Below, in pieces: positions 13,097 through 20,187 of a stretch of DNA of 45,166 nucleotides. Location of the stretch: positions 1 through 45,166 of IMG/VR virus record IMGVR_UViG_3300020281_000040; one strand, given 5' to 3'. The notes below the pieces were generated by a model. The model saw only the letters and a program-made list of their open reading frames with translations, did not search any database and was not told the origin of the DNA. Positions within the stretch are counted from its first letter, which is position 1. Each line of letters starts with the position of its first letter. This stretch comes from a virus. Both the position numbers and the translations under genes were made by a program.

Positions 13097-15579
13097 ACGA
13101 AAAAATCCTCCAATGTTGCTTTTTCTTCAACCGACCAGCCGACTGAATCTAATATTAATTTAAGTGGTTCTATAAATGTCTTTTCAAATTGTGTATCATA
13201 ATCAACGTATTTATGCAGTCCAAGTTCTTGTGGTAAAGCTTCGTGGAATGATATTACATTTTCTTTTATAGGATTTGGTAGTTTAAGGTAACAAAATTTT
13301 ATTCTATCGCCATTTGTTACAAGTTCATATTTATTTTGTAATTTAAGTTTTTTGATATGATAATTAAATAGTAACGAGCCTCTTACGTGGATAGGACAAC
13401 TTTTTTTGTAAATAGTATCTCTAGCATACCAGTCTGTAATATTAGTAACTCTTCTAGGAAAAGCTACTTCTTCAGGAGATAGAGATTTAAATTGTCGTTT
13501 AAAATCTTGAATATAGCTTTGAGTTTGATTTTCAGTGCCTGATATTATTAACTTAAATATTTCTTTAAACTTACCACGAACGACTTCTGGAGTGGAAGAC
13601 TTGATAGCTTCAATACCCATAATCTTAAGCTTTGGTTCTTTGTATTGCACGCCTTCATTATTATGTACGTTAAGTATGTAACGTTTTTTAGCTGTCCAAA
13701 TACCACTGTCAGATATACCTTCACGAGCCATGACCATTCTTTTTTCATAAGCATTCATATTATCAAATAGTTTATCATAGGCTTTTTGTAATAGTGGTTC
13801 GAAATGTTCTTTACAAATTTTATCGAGAAAAGTAACTGGATTGTTTGGTTTAAATTTTTCAACTAACTTACCGAAGTTAACATACAAAGAATCTGTATCG
13901 ATAGCAATAACGTAATCGTCTTCTGTTTTAAGTATGTCATTCATTCCAGCGTTCATGGCTTTTTCAGCCCATTGTATAGCAAGTTGACCAGATTTAGTTA
14001 CGCCTTCAGCTAATCTAATATCAAAATAATGAAAATGTTTATTACCAAGAGCGCCATATAAGCTATTAAGAAGTATTTTAATAGCCATCTGGCGGTTTTC
14101 CAAAGTATTGATTTCCTTATCCAGTTCATAGCTGTAAGCTCCTTGCATTTGTTTTTGTGCTGCAATCATCATATTTTTAACTGATACACGCTCATCATAA
14201 TATTCTTTAATGATTTGTGGTAACACGCCTTGGAAATCTTTGCGATAAGTAGAACCATTTGCAGCTACTGCATGTTCACTTGTAACTGATTTACCAGCAA
14301 GATAATAACCAACACCGTCTGTCTCAGACTGATTAATTATAGTTTCTGGAGACATGTTATATTGTACAATTAAATTAGGATAAAGAGAGTTTAAATCAAA
14401 AGATACTACCCAATCATGCCTGCCAATGTATGGCTCTTTAACATAACCACCCTCAAAAGGCCTATATGGCATTTCTTCTCTTTGAACTGGAACCACAACT
14501 TTACGTTGATTAAGTCTACGATATATGATAGATTCCCATATGGCAGTAACACCAAAAGTATCTTGATAGTTGACACCACCTTTGTACGCGATAGTCATGG
14601 CCAATGTAATTAGCCCCATCTTTTCTTCAAGACGATCTACAAGTTGTACGTCTTTCATATTATAGTCAATATATTTTTGATGATCGTCTTTATATAAATT
14701 TTTAAGAGAACCTGATTCTTCATATGAGAGTTTCTTTTCACCGAGTACAACATACGCAATATGATTTAAGGCATAAGATTCTTGTGGACCGTAACTGTAA
14801 CCGAACTTTTGAAACAGTTCCATATAATCTAAACATTGAATGCCTGGGATCTCGTATATGACTTCAGTTTTTCCACGTTTAACTATTTCACGAGCCTCTA
14901 AATTAAGACCCCATGGAGAAAACTTTAGTATCTCGCCAATACCTAAGACTTTTGATACTCTATTAACTAAATACGGTATATCAAAAAATCTTACGTTCCA
15001 TCCAGTTATAACATCTGGTATAACTTCTGGATGCGACCAGAACTCTAAAAATTTTCGAAGAAGTTCTTCTTCACTATTACATTTAATATACTTGACGTCT
15101 TTTATAAGTGCTTTAGTTGTATCAAATTCTCCATAACCCCAAACGTGATATGTAGAGAATTTACTTGATTTATATGTTATCGATAGAACTGTTTGACTTG
15201 CTTCACTTGGATGTGGAAATCCATTATCGTAATCAGTTTCAATATCAAAAGTACCTACATTTATATCTTGACGATTAAACTCTATATCTCTTGGAAACTT
15301 TTCAGTAATGTATTGTTGAACAAATTTTTTGTTACCATAAACGTGTCTGCCACCAACATCTGTGTTTTGTCTTAGCCATTGATTTGCTTCGTACATGCTA
15401 GGGAAATCTAGTGGAGATACGATATTGCCGTCAAGACCGACATGACCGCTTTCTTTTTTAGAACTTACAAAAAATCTCGGTTGAAAATGATCTTTTTTAG
15501 CAACGCGATTGCCATTGTTATCGTATCCACGATAAAATATATTATTTTTAAATCTTAAAACGTTTGTATAGAATGCCAT
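13093..15579 (-). CDS. gp43: Family B DNA polymerase gp43
   Basis: The replicative polymerase, 828 aa with the start at 15579 (MAFYTNVLRFKNNIFYRG); an upstream GTG at 15600 would lie over the promoter. The 3'-5' exonuclease motifs are VGTFDIETD, NVRFFDIPYL and YNMKDVQLVD. Polymerase motifs are SFDLNSLYPNLI (A), ILLNSLYGALGN (B) and IDTDSLYVNF (C). It is about 70 residues shorter than T4 gp43. The C-terminus KATLEDFFV corresponds to the tail by which T4/RB69 gp43 binds the gp45 clamp. The promoter -10 ends only 9 nt before the ATG, so its own transcript should be nearly leaderless, leaving no room for the T4-type gp43 operator hairpin on that message. Confidence 0.96.
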   Translation of the reverse strand: MAFYTNVLRFKNNIFYRGYDNNGNRVAKKDHFQPRFFVSSKKESGHVGLDGNIVSPLDFPSMYEANQWLRQNTDVGGRHVYGNKKFVQQYITEKFPRDIEFNRQDINVGTFDIETDYDNGFPHPSEASQTVLSITYKSSKFSTYHVWGYGEFDTTKALIKDVKYIKCNSEEELLRKFLEFWSHPEVIPDVITGWNVRFFDIPYLVNRVSKVLGIGEILKFSPWGLNLEAREIVKRGKTEVIYEIPGIQCLDYMELFQKFGYSYGPQESYALNHIAYVVLGEKKLSYEESGSLKNLYKDDHQKYIDYNMKDVQLVDRLEEKMGLITLAMTIAYKGGVNYQDTFGVTAIWESIIYRRLNQRKVVVPVQREEMPYRPFEGGYVKEPYIGRHDWVVSFDLNSLYPNLIVQYNMSPETIINQSETDGVGYYLAGKSVTSEHAVAANGSTYRKDFQGVLPQIIKEYYDERVSVKNMMIAAQKQMQGAYSYELDKEINTLENRQMAIKILLNSLYGALGNKHFHYFDIRLAEGVTKSGQLAIQWAEKAMNAGMNDILKTEDDYVIAIDTDSLYVNFGKLVEKFKPNNPVTFLDKICKEHFEPLLQKAYDKLFDNMNAYEKRMVMAREGISDSGIWTAKKRYILNVHNNEGVQYKEPKLKIMGIEAIKSSTPEVVRGKFKEIFKLIISGTENQTQSYIQDFKRQFKSLSPEEVAFPRRVTNITDWYARDTIYKKSCPIHVRGSLLFNYHIKKLKLQNKYELVTNGDRIKFCYLKLPNPIKENVISFHEALPQELGLHKYVDYDTQFEKTFIEPLKLILDSVGWSVEEKATLEDFFV

Positions 15580-15588
15580 TATGTAATT

Positions 15589-15617
15589 ATTATACCACAC
15601 TTTTTCATAAATGTAAA
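15589..15617 (-). promoter_or_regulatory. Early-type promoter for gp43
   Basis: TTTACA (15612-15617), 17-bp spacer, TATAAT (15589-15594) on the minus strand. The ATG is at 15579, so transcription would begin at or within about 3 nt of the start codon. The -35 is embedded in the 29-bp repeat. Confidence 0.75.
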
Positions 15618-15640
15618 CAAGTTTTCACTTAACTTGTTAA
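15612..15640 (-). repeat. 29-bp repeat with 8-bp stem overlapping the gp43 promoter (copy 2)
   Basis: Identical to 11748-11776. It lies directly after the IscA-like stop codon (15641-15643). The stem AACAAGTT/AACTTGTT has a 7-nt loop and no U-tract after it. It could be a protein operator, an upstream promoter element, or a structure at the end of the upstream mRNA. Confidence 0.85.
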
Positions 15641-15946
15641 TTAGACTGCGAAGGATTCTCCACAACCACACTGGGCTGTAGCATTTGGATTTATTACTTT
15701 GAGATAAGAACCGCCAAATTCTGTTACATAATCTACTGTACAACCTATAACGAATAACTCTGCGGTCTTATCTAAAATTAGTATGTCTTCTAAGAGTGTA
15801 CCTTTATCTGTCTCATCGGTCATACTCCACTCGTACTGAAAACCAGAACAACCACCGCCAAGAACTCCGAGGTAAGCGTACTTCTTACCATTTTTCTTGG
15901 TAGTGGTTGTCAAATAGTTTTTAGCACTTTCTGTTAAAGTTATCAT
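15641..15946 (-). CDS. iscA: IscA/ErpA/SufA-type iron-sulfur cluster carrier
   Basis: A 101-aa A-type carrier protein of the HesB/YadR/YfhF family. It starts with MITLTESAKNYL, and the conserved cysteines are in LGGGCSGFQYEW and QCGCGESFAV, including the C-terminal CxC. The length is normal for the family. The ATG overlaps the stop of the BMP binding-protein gene (ATGA), so the two are co-translated. IscA-like genes recur in marine T4-like phages. It probably helps mature Fe-S proteins needed during infection; the client is unknown. Confidence 0.92.
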   Translation of the reverse strand: MITLTESAKNYLTTTTKKNGKKYAYLGVLGGGCSGFQYEWSMTDETDKGTLLEDILILDKTAELFVIGCTVDYVTEFGGSYLKVINPNATAQCGCGESFAV

Positions 15947-16962
15947 TTTGGTAATGATGCATCTATCCCTTTAACATATTTATTCATGCCAAGCAATTCT
16001 CCGGTAGTATATTTTCCATCAAACGGATCAAATGTTCCATTTTTTATATTACCTTCAAGTTGAGCTGCTAGTGCCGCAACGCTTGGTGTCATATTAGTGT
16101 ATGGTGCCATCTTAACCATTCCACTCTTCATATCGCCCCAAGTGTCAGACTTCTTCCAAGTTCCGTCTAAAACGGCTTTAACTCTCGCTACATAATATGG
16201 AGCCCAGTCATCGATAATGGCTGTAAGTTGAGCTTTAGGAGCAAACTGAATCATATCACTTGCTTGACCAAACGCGTATACGCCAGCTTTTTCTGCTACC
16301 TGTAATGCAGCAGGACTATCAGTATGCTGTGTTATAATATCAGCGCCTTCACTAATTAATACCTTTGCAGCATCGGCTTCTTTTACTGGATCGTACCAAG
16401 TGTTTACCCATACCACGTCAATATCAAATTTTGGATTTACAGATGTAGCACCTAAGTAAAATGCATTAATTCCTCTTATAACTTCAGGAATTGGAAATGA
16501 CGCTATATAACCGGCCTTACCATTCTTACTCATATGACCTGCAATCACGCCTTGAATATATCTACCTTGATAGAACTTAGATGAATATACTGACATGTTA
16601 TCGTTAGTTTTATAACCTGTTGCATGTTCAAATTTTACGTTTGGAAATTCTTTTGCAACTTTTAACATTGGTTCCATATAACCAAAAGATGTTGCAAAGA
16701 TTAAATCTGTACCTGAATTTGCCATAGCTCTTATAACGGTCTCGGCTTCTGGACCATATTTTACGCTTTCAATAAAAGTAGTTTCTACCTTATCACCAAA
16801 AGCTTTTTTAACAGCTAATCGCCCTTGCTCATGCATGTAGGTCCAACCATGATCTCCAACTGGTCCTACGTATACAAATCCAACTTTTAGTTTATCTGCA
16901 AAAGCTGAAAAACAGAATAAAAATGACAGTGCTAGCACTGCCAAGTGCTTTAACGGTTTCAT
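15943..16962 (-). CDS. BMP-family (PnrA-like) periplasmic ABC-transporter substrate-binding protein
   Basis: A 339-aa exported solute receptor. A Sec signal peptide (MKPLKHLAVLALSFLFCFSAFA) occupies residues 1-22 with an AFA cleavage site. There is no lipobox cysteine at the cleavage point, so it should be a free periplasmic protein rather than a lipoprotein. The mature part is typical of the basic membrane protein family: KVGFVYVGPVGDHGWTYMHE, TDLIFATSFGYMEP, GRYIQGVIAGHMSKNGKAGYI and WYDPVKEADAAKVLISEGADII. Characterised members bind nucleosides or related purines. AAGGAG lies 5 nt before the ATG. No permease or ATPase gene is present, so it would feed a host transporter, as phage PstS is thought to do in cyanophages. 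It is likely acquired from a bacterium. Confidence 0.9.
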   Translation of the reverse strand: MKPLKHLAVLALSFLFCFSAFADKLKVGFVYVGPVGDHGWTYMHEQGRLAVKKAFGDKVETTFIESVKYGPEAETVIRAMANSGTDLIFATSFGYMEPMLKVAKEFPNVKFEHATGYKTNDNMSVYSSKFYQGRYIQGVIAGHMSKNGKAGYIASFPIPEVIRGINAFYLGATSVNPKFDIDVVWVNTWYDPVKEADAAKVLISEGADIITQHTDSPAALQVAEKAGVYAFGQASDMIQFAPKAQLTAIIDDWAPYYVARVKAVLDGTWKKSDTWGDMKSGMVKMAPYTNMTPSVAALAAQLEGNIKNGTFDPFDGKYTTGELLGMNKYVKGIDASLPK

Positions 16963-16971
16963 GTTTTCTCC

Positions 16972-17580
16972 TTATCTTACTCTTGAAACTGAGCCATTTG
17001 GTTTTGCTAAGAAAGCTTCGAAACTTACGTCAGGATAATCTTTCTGTAGCGATAAGAAAGCTTTTAGATTAGACTTAGCATCATCAAAAAGCCTTATACG
17101 TTTATATATCTTTTGATCTAAGTACTTTCTAAAAATAACTTTCTTATTATCTGCCGCTGGACCTCCTCCAAGGTTACCAGCGCGTTCAACATAGATTTTA
17201 TCTATGTCGATCCCTTGATTTCTAAATGTGTCTAGAAATAATTCTTTATCGTCAAAGTTTGGTCTTGCAGTTACTATGATAACTCTTGAGCCTTTTCTTA
17301 CTGCATTTCTGAGAATAACTTTGACTTTATTAATCATTCGCGCGATTGGCGTTGATGTCCTGTTAAATACTTCGGCGTTTTTGAATTCGCCGAAATCATA
17401 CTCTTCTCCAGCCTTTTTCTTATATAAGTTAAACTGCTGGTTATCCAATTTTTTAACGACTTTACCATTTTTATTAACTACCTTTACTTTGGCTTTTGTC
17501 TTAAACATGGTTTCGTCAACGTCAAACATTGTAAGACCTTTGCCAGTTGCTTCTTCTAAATATTTTAAAAAATTTTCCAT
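16972..17580 (-). CDS. HAD-superfamily phosphatase (202 aa)
   Basis: A 202-aa HAD-type hydrolase: motif I MFDVDETMF (nucleophile in DVD at about residues 19-21), motif II VIIVTARPNFDD (Thr), and motif IV RLFDDAKSNL. The Lys between them could be in the DNKKVIFRKYL segment. The overall layout recalls polynucleotide 3'-phosphatase domains and other phage HAD proteins; the substrate is unknown. Its promoter (17588-17616) ends 7 nt from the ATG, so the message should be leaderless. It heads the HAD-BMP-IscA transcript. Confidence 0.75.
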   Translation of the reverse strand: MENFLKYLEEATGKGLTMFDVDETMFKTKAKVKVVNKNGKVVKKLDNQQFNLYKKKAGEEYDFGEFKNAEVFNRTSTPIARMINKVKVILRNAVRKGSRVIIVTARPNFDDKELFLDTFRNQGIDIDKIYVERAGNLGGGPAADNKKVIFRKYLDQKIYKRIRLFDDAKSNLKAFLSLQKDYPDVSFEAFLAKPNGSVSRVR

Positions 17581-17587
17581 TATTAGT

Positions 17588-17616
17588 ATTATACCATACT
17601 TTTTGAGAAAAGTAAA
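17588..17616 (-). promoter_or_regulatory. Early-type promoter for HAD-BMP-IscA
   Basis: TTTACT (17611-17616), 17-bp spacer, TATAAT (17588-17593) on the minus strand, with only 7 nt to the ATG at 17580. The spacer end AAAAAGTATGG closely resembles that of the gp43 promoter (AAAAAGTGTGG). Confidence 0.72.
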
Positions 17617-17619
17617 GGA

Positions 17620-17862
17620 TTAATTTAAATAAATTTTTTGAATATAATCCTCAAACTCTTCTACTTTCTTTAACCTATTTGGCCAAAGAATGTACTCTTT
17701 TTCTGGGTTCTTTTTTAAGTTAGTTAATAGTGGCGTGATTGCGTTGTAAAGTTTTTCAAGCTTTTCTTGAGCACCTTCAGCTGATACTTTAGTTTTTTGT
17801 ACTGCTTCTAACTCATCTTCAGTTACAGCAGTAAAACCGAAATCAAAATCTAAATCTGACAT
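17620..17862 (-). CDS. Conserved small acidic protein (80 aa), unknown
   Basis: An 80-residue acidic protein. It begins with a disordered start (MSDLDFDFGFTAV) followed by two predicted helices (EGAQEKLEKLYNAITPLLTNL and RLKKVEEFEDYIQKIYLN). The ATG overlaps the lysozyme stop codon (TAATG), so it is co-translated with lysozyme from a late transcript. No family is recognised. It could be a virion or lysis-associated protein; its promoter context points to late expression. Confidence 0.7.
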   Translation of the reverse strand: MSDLDFDFGFTAVTEDELEAVQKTKVSAEGAQEKLEKLYNAITPLLTNLKKNPEKEYILWPNRLKKVEEFEDYIQKIYLN

Positions 17863-18305
17863 TATGCTAACGCCTTCATTCTAGATACTAATCTACCAGC
17901 TCTATTTGGTACTTGTCTATACCATGCAGAATCAACCATTTCGTCTGCAGCTTTTTTCCAATCTCTAGCATCAACACCAGCTTTCATACCTTTAAACTTT
18001 GAAAGTCTCGGTCTTCCTAAATTAAACATCATGTTTGCTATGATTAGTTGAGCCTCTTCTGGCAATTCATCGAAGTCATCATATAGTATTGCGCAGTCGC
18101 CAAGCACTGTTTCAACGTCTTCGTTGAAGGCTTCAATGACTCTATCTTCTGTGACAGGAGTTCCAACTGGCTCTCCATTTTCAGGGTCGTTATCCCTAAC
18201 CAAATGACCAATACCGAAAGTAGGATAGCCGAGGTGATCGTTATATATTTCATACTTAACTCCTTCATCCACTTCAAGTTCTTTTCTTAACTGTTCTATA
18301 TTCAT
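17862..18305 (-). CDS. e: T4-type lysozyme (GH24 muramidase)
   Basis: A 147-aa T4 gene e-like endolysin that cleaves the MurNAc-GlcNAc bond of peptidoglycan. The catalytic triad is visible at normal spacing: Glu in VDEGVKYEIY, Asp in YNDHLGYPTF, and Thr before GIGHL. The C-terminal WYRQVPNRAGRLVSRM matches T4's WYNQTPNRAKRV. There is no signal peptide, so release would need a holin, which is not identified here. A TATAAATA late promoter and a strong AAGGAGG precede it. It is shorter than T4 lysozyme by 17 residues, mostly in the inter-domain region. Confidence 0.95.
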   Translation of the reverse strand: MNIEQLRKELEVDEGVKYEIYNDHLGYPTFGIGHLVRDNDPENGEPVGTPVTEDRVIEAFNEDVETVLGDCAILYDDFDELPEEAQLIIANMMFNLGRPRLSKFKGMKAGVDARDWKKAADEMVDSAWYRQVPNRAGRLVSRMKALA

Positions 18306-18327
18306 AATAGACCTCCTTATAAATTAC

Positions 18328-18335
18328 TATTTATA
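18328..18335 (-). promoter_or_regulatory. Late promoter TATAAATA for lysozyme
   Basis: An exact T4-type late -10 (TATAAATA) on the minus strand, 22 nt before the lysozyme ATG. It lies directly downstream of the terminator at 18341-18365. Confidence 0.75.
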
Positions 18336-18340
18336 ATAAA

Positions 18341-18365
18341 AAAGGCGAGCACTAAGCCCGCCTTT
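18341..18365 (-). terminator. Rho-independent terminator after the small-gene run
   Basis: Stem AAAGGCG/CGCCTTT, 7 bp, extended by an inner GC pair, followed on the minus strand by TTTTTT. It ends the transcript carrying hsp20, the 74-aa gene and the 14-codon ORF. The A-run on the other side lets it also work on the plus strand. Confidence 0.8.
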
Positions 18366-18367
18366 CT

Positions 18368-18412
18368 TTATTTGGATAAGTAGTCGTTTTCTTCTTCAGT
18401 GTAAGGCCACAT
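18368..18412 (-). CDS. 14-codon ORF translationally coupled to the 74-aa gene
   Basis: The frame reads MWPYTEEENDYLSK and stops at 18368-18370, 2 nt before the terminator stem. Its ATG overlaps the previous stop (TAATG at 18410-18414), exactly the coupling used by real gene pairs in this genome. The peptide is acidic and aromatic. No function is known to me. It may be a genuine micro-peptide or a coupling artefact. Confidence 0.4.
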   Translation of the reverse strand: MWPYTEEENDYLSK

Positions 18413-18636
18413 TAGTACTTACCGTGATATTCATCAATAGTTCTATCATTCATTCTTTGCAAAATTTGACTATATTCTTTTTGCTGATGAAATCCTAAGT
18501 GAATCAACTCTCTTGCAACGCGTCTATTCGCGTTCATCTGCATTCCGAACTTAATCTTATTAAGAGTTGTTTTAAAGAAAAACGCTACTGCGTCGCAGAA
18601 TTTGCATGTATATGCATAAATTGCTGTTGTTGTCAT
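18412..18636 (-). CDS. Small basic protein (74 aa), DUF1127-like tail, unknown
   Basis: A 74-residue protein. The N-terminal half is hydrophobic and aromatic with two Cys (YTCKFCDAVAFFFKTTL). The C-terminal half (RRVARELIHLGFHQQKEYSQIL) has the R-x-x-x-E-L-x-x-L/M-G pattern of DUF1127-type short domains. GAGG precedes the ATG by 6 nt. It follows hsp20 by 16 bases in the same transcript and is coupled to the 14-codon ORF. Function unknown; DUF1127-like proteins elsewhere have been linked to RNA and phosphate responses. Confidence 0.6.
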   Translation of the reverse strand: MTTTAIYAYTCKFCDAVAFFFKTTLNKIKFGMQMNANRRVARELIHLGFHQQKEYSQILQRMNDRTIDEYHGKY

Positions 18637-18652
18637 TTTGATCCTCGTTTAA

Positions 18653-19063
18653 TTATTTGATATTAATTGTACGAGGCTGCTTCTCTTCTGGTAGAACTAC
18701 TTCTAAGTTAACAGTTAAAATTCCATCCGTCATGTCAGCACCAGTTACTTCGGTATACTCCGACAGTCTAAATGACTTTTCAAATTTACGCCCACTAATT
18801 CCTTTATGAACGTACGCATCCGATTCTCTACGTTTCTCTCTATTTCCTTTGATGGTTAAAATGTGTTCTTTAACTTCAATATTAATATCTTTCTTATTGA
18901 AGCCAGCGACTGCCATCTCAATTTGATATTTAGCATCGCCATCTTTAACTACATTGTGAGGTGGGTAACCATCGTTTGCATGTACATGTATATCTTGTAA
19001 TGCATCGAAAATGTGATCGAAACCTAAAAAAGCGTTTCTTGGGAATACAAAATTTCCAGTCAT
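18653..19063 (-). CDS. hsp20: Small heat-shock protein Hsp20 (IbpA-like)
   Basis: A 136-aa alpha-crystallin-type chaperone that holds unfolding proteins. The crystallin domain runs from about residue 38 to 128: YQIEMAVAGFNKKDINIEV, HILTIKGNREKR, the A-x-x-x-G-I/L-type segment (DMTDGILTVNLEVVLPEE), and the I-x-I/V tail TINIK. GGAGG lies 5 nt before the ATG. Hsp20 genes are common in marine T4-like phages and may aid capsid assembly. The upstream region 19064-19176 contains inverted repeats that could matter for control. Confidence 0.93.
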   Translation of the reverse strand: MTGNFVFPRNAFLGFDHIFDALQDIHVHANDGYPPHNVVKDGDAKYQIEMAVAGFNKKDINIEVKEHILTIKGNREKRRESDAYVHKGISGRKFEKSFRLSEYTEVTGADMTDGILTVNLEVVLPEEKQPRTINIK

Positions 19064-19176
19064 AATATCCTCCTATTGACTAGCAAGGTTAAATAAAGGA
19101 CCCGAACCATTCGGCATCCTATAATATATATAATACTTTTTTTTTAAATTTAAACCGCCAGTTTAAACTTTTTTTT
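19064..19176. promoter_or_regulatory. Structured intergenic region upstream of hsp20
   Basis: A 113-bp gap. Plus-strand 19149-19167 is TTTAAAC-CGCCA-GTTTAAA followed by a run of T, a terminator-like hairpin for plus-strand transcription. Between 19119 and 19140 lies an alternating TATA tract that could hold a weak minus-strand -10. Bases 19102-19114 form CCGAA-CCA-TTCGG, a short hairpin about 40 nt before the hsp20 ATG. I see no exact TATAAATA and no good TTTACA-17-TATAAT. Confidence 0.45.
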
Positions 19177-19554
19177 TTACTTTGAGCCGTTTCCAATATT
19201 ATACTTAGGACAAAGTTCCCATTGATCTTTATCTTTAAAAGATATTATTTTAATCTGTCTTAGTGGAGCTACTGGTTGAGCATTATCTTTTTTATCTATA
19301 CTCAATAATCCCCAATCACTCATGAGAGTAGCGATAGTGTTTCTTCTCGCTACGTCATTTTCTTCTAAGTTAGATTTCTTACCGTCTAGCAAAAATAATT
19401 CTTTAAAATGTACTATGAAGTATCGTCCTTGTTTGTGTAGGATATGGCATGATTGATATAACTTATTATCTTTTCTTGAAGCTACACCGATTCTTGTTAA
19501 TGTTTCTCTTATTTTTAGAAAATCATCAGGCTCGTTTAATGAAACCTCTAGCAT
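19177..19554 (-). CDS. regA: RegA translational repressor
   Basis: A 125-aa RNA-binding repressor that blocks translation initiation on early mRNAs. It matches T4 RegA closely: MLEVSLNEPDDFLKIRETLT, LYQSCHILHKQGRYFIVHFK, LMSDWGLLSI and the end WELCPKYNIGNG. I place the start at the ATG at 19554 because it aligns with T4 RegA's first residue. A 13-residue longer GTG start at 19593 is possible but would have GTG as its codon and only a distant SD. As in T4, it follows gene 62. Confidence 0.93.
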   Translation of the reverse strand: MLEVSLNEPDDFLKIRETLTRIGVASRKDNKLYQSCHILHKQGRYFIVHFKELFLLDGKKSNLEENDVARRNTIATLMSDWGLLSIDKKDNAQPVAPLRQIKIISFKDKDQWELCPKYNIGNGSK

Positions 19555-19579
19555 GTCATTAGGGTTCCATTCCACTATA

Positions 19580-19957
19580 TTATTTTCTTCCACCTTTGGC
19601 CACCTTATTTTTTAATTCATTTATCTGTTCAGTGGATAGGAGAGGTAATACTTGGCGGGCTTTATCATTGCTGTAACCATAGTATTGTTTGATATTCTCC
19701 AAATCACTAATTTGTTCTGGTTTAAACCATTTAGAAAACCTTTTGCGCTTTCTAATTATATTTATAAAAAAATCAAATTGTAGACGATTATCTAGGTGGT
19801 GGTTTCGATTCATTTCATTTGCGGCTAAAACCGTGTCTGGAAAGTACGATAATTGACGATTGATCATATAAGGCAGATAAGCTTTTTCAGCTAAATCATC
19901 TACCATAATATTCTTCTTAGTGTAATTTATTGCGTTAGCATATTCAAATGGATTCAT
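19580..19957 (-). CDS. gp62: Clamp-loader small subunit gp62
   Basis: A 125-aa protein whose first half (NPFEYANAINYTKKNIM, YLPYMINRQLSYFPDTVLAANEMN) is typical of gp62, followed by FFINIIRKRKRFSKWFK. gp62 pairs with four gp44 subunits to load the gp45 clamp. At 125 aa it lacks about a third of T4 gp62 (187 aa) at the C-terminus, as marine relatives often do. Its start overlaps the 77-aa gene (ATGA). Unusually, it is separated from gene 44 by a 2.8-kb block of metabolic genes. Confidence 0.85.
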   Translation of the reverse strand: MNPFEYANAINYTKKNIMVDDLAEKAYLPYMINRQLSYFPDTVLAANEMNRNHHLDNRLQFDFFINIIRKRKRFSKWFKPEQISDLENIKQYYGYSNDKARQVLPLLSTEQINELKNKVAKGGRK

Positions 19958-20187
19958 GATGCACGTTTCTCTACTAGTGTTTGTAACTCATTTACTACTG
20001 GTACTATTGTCGCGTCCCACCATTTTATAAATGCGTTATAGTCATTATCAAAATAAGATTCTTGTATAAAAATTTCTATCTGTTTACAATCAAAAGAAAG
20101 CGATGGCTGTATCAAACTGTGCGCAGATAATAATTCACACATAGCCAACTGATTAATAAATTGATTTAACATTTCTACTTCAACCAT
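19954..20187 (-). CDS. Small protein between glyA and 62 (77 aa), unknown
   Basis: A 77-residue acidic, helical protein (FINQLAMCELLSAHSLIQP; YNAFIKWWDATIVPVVNEL). It overlaps glyA by 8 bases and gene 62 by 4 bases, with AAGGA upstream, so it is clearly a translated link in the operon. No family recognised. Confidence 0.65.
   Translation of the reverse strand: MVEVEMLNQFINQLAMCELLSAHSLIQPSLSFDCKQIEIFIQESYFDNDYNAFIKWWDATIVPVVNELQTLVEKRAS

Noticed and set aside
12690-13163. A 157-aa plus-strand frame opposite the MazG-like gene
   Set aside because: MazG-like motifs on the minus strand are clear; the plus frame has no SD, promoter or recognisable domain.
19750-19765. TATAAATA on the minus strand inside gene 62
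   Set aside because: Lies mid-gene in AT-rich sequence, about 200 nt from the regA start, and regA is an early gene; more likely chance than a late promoter.
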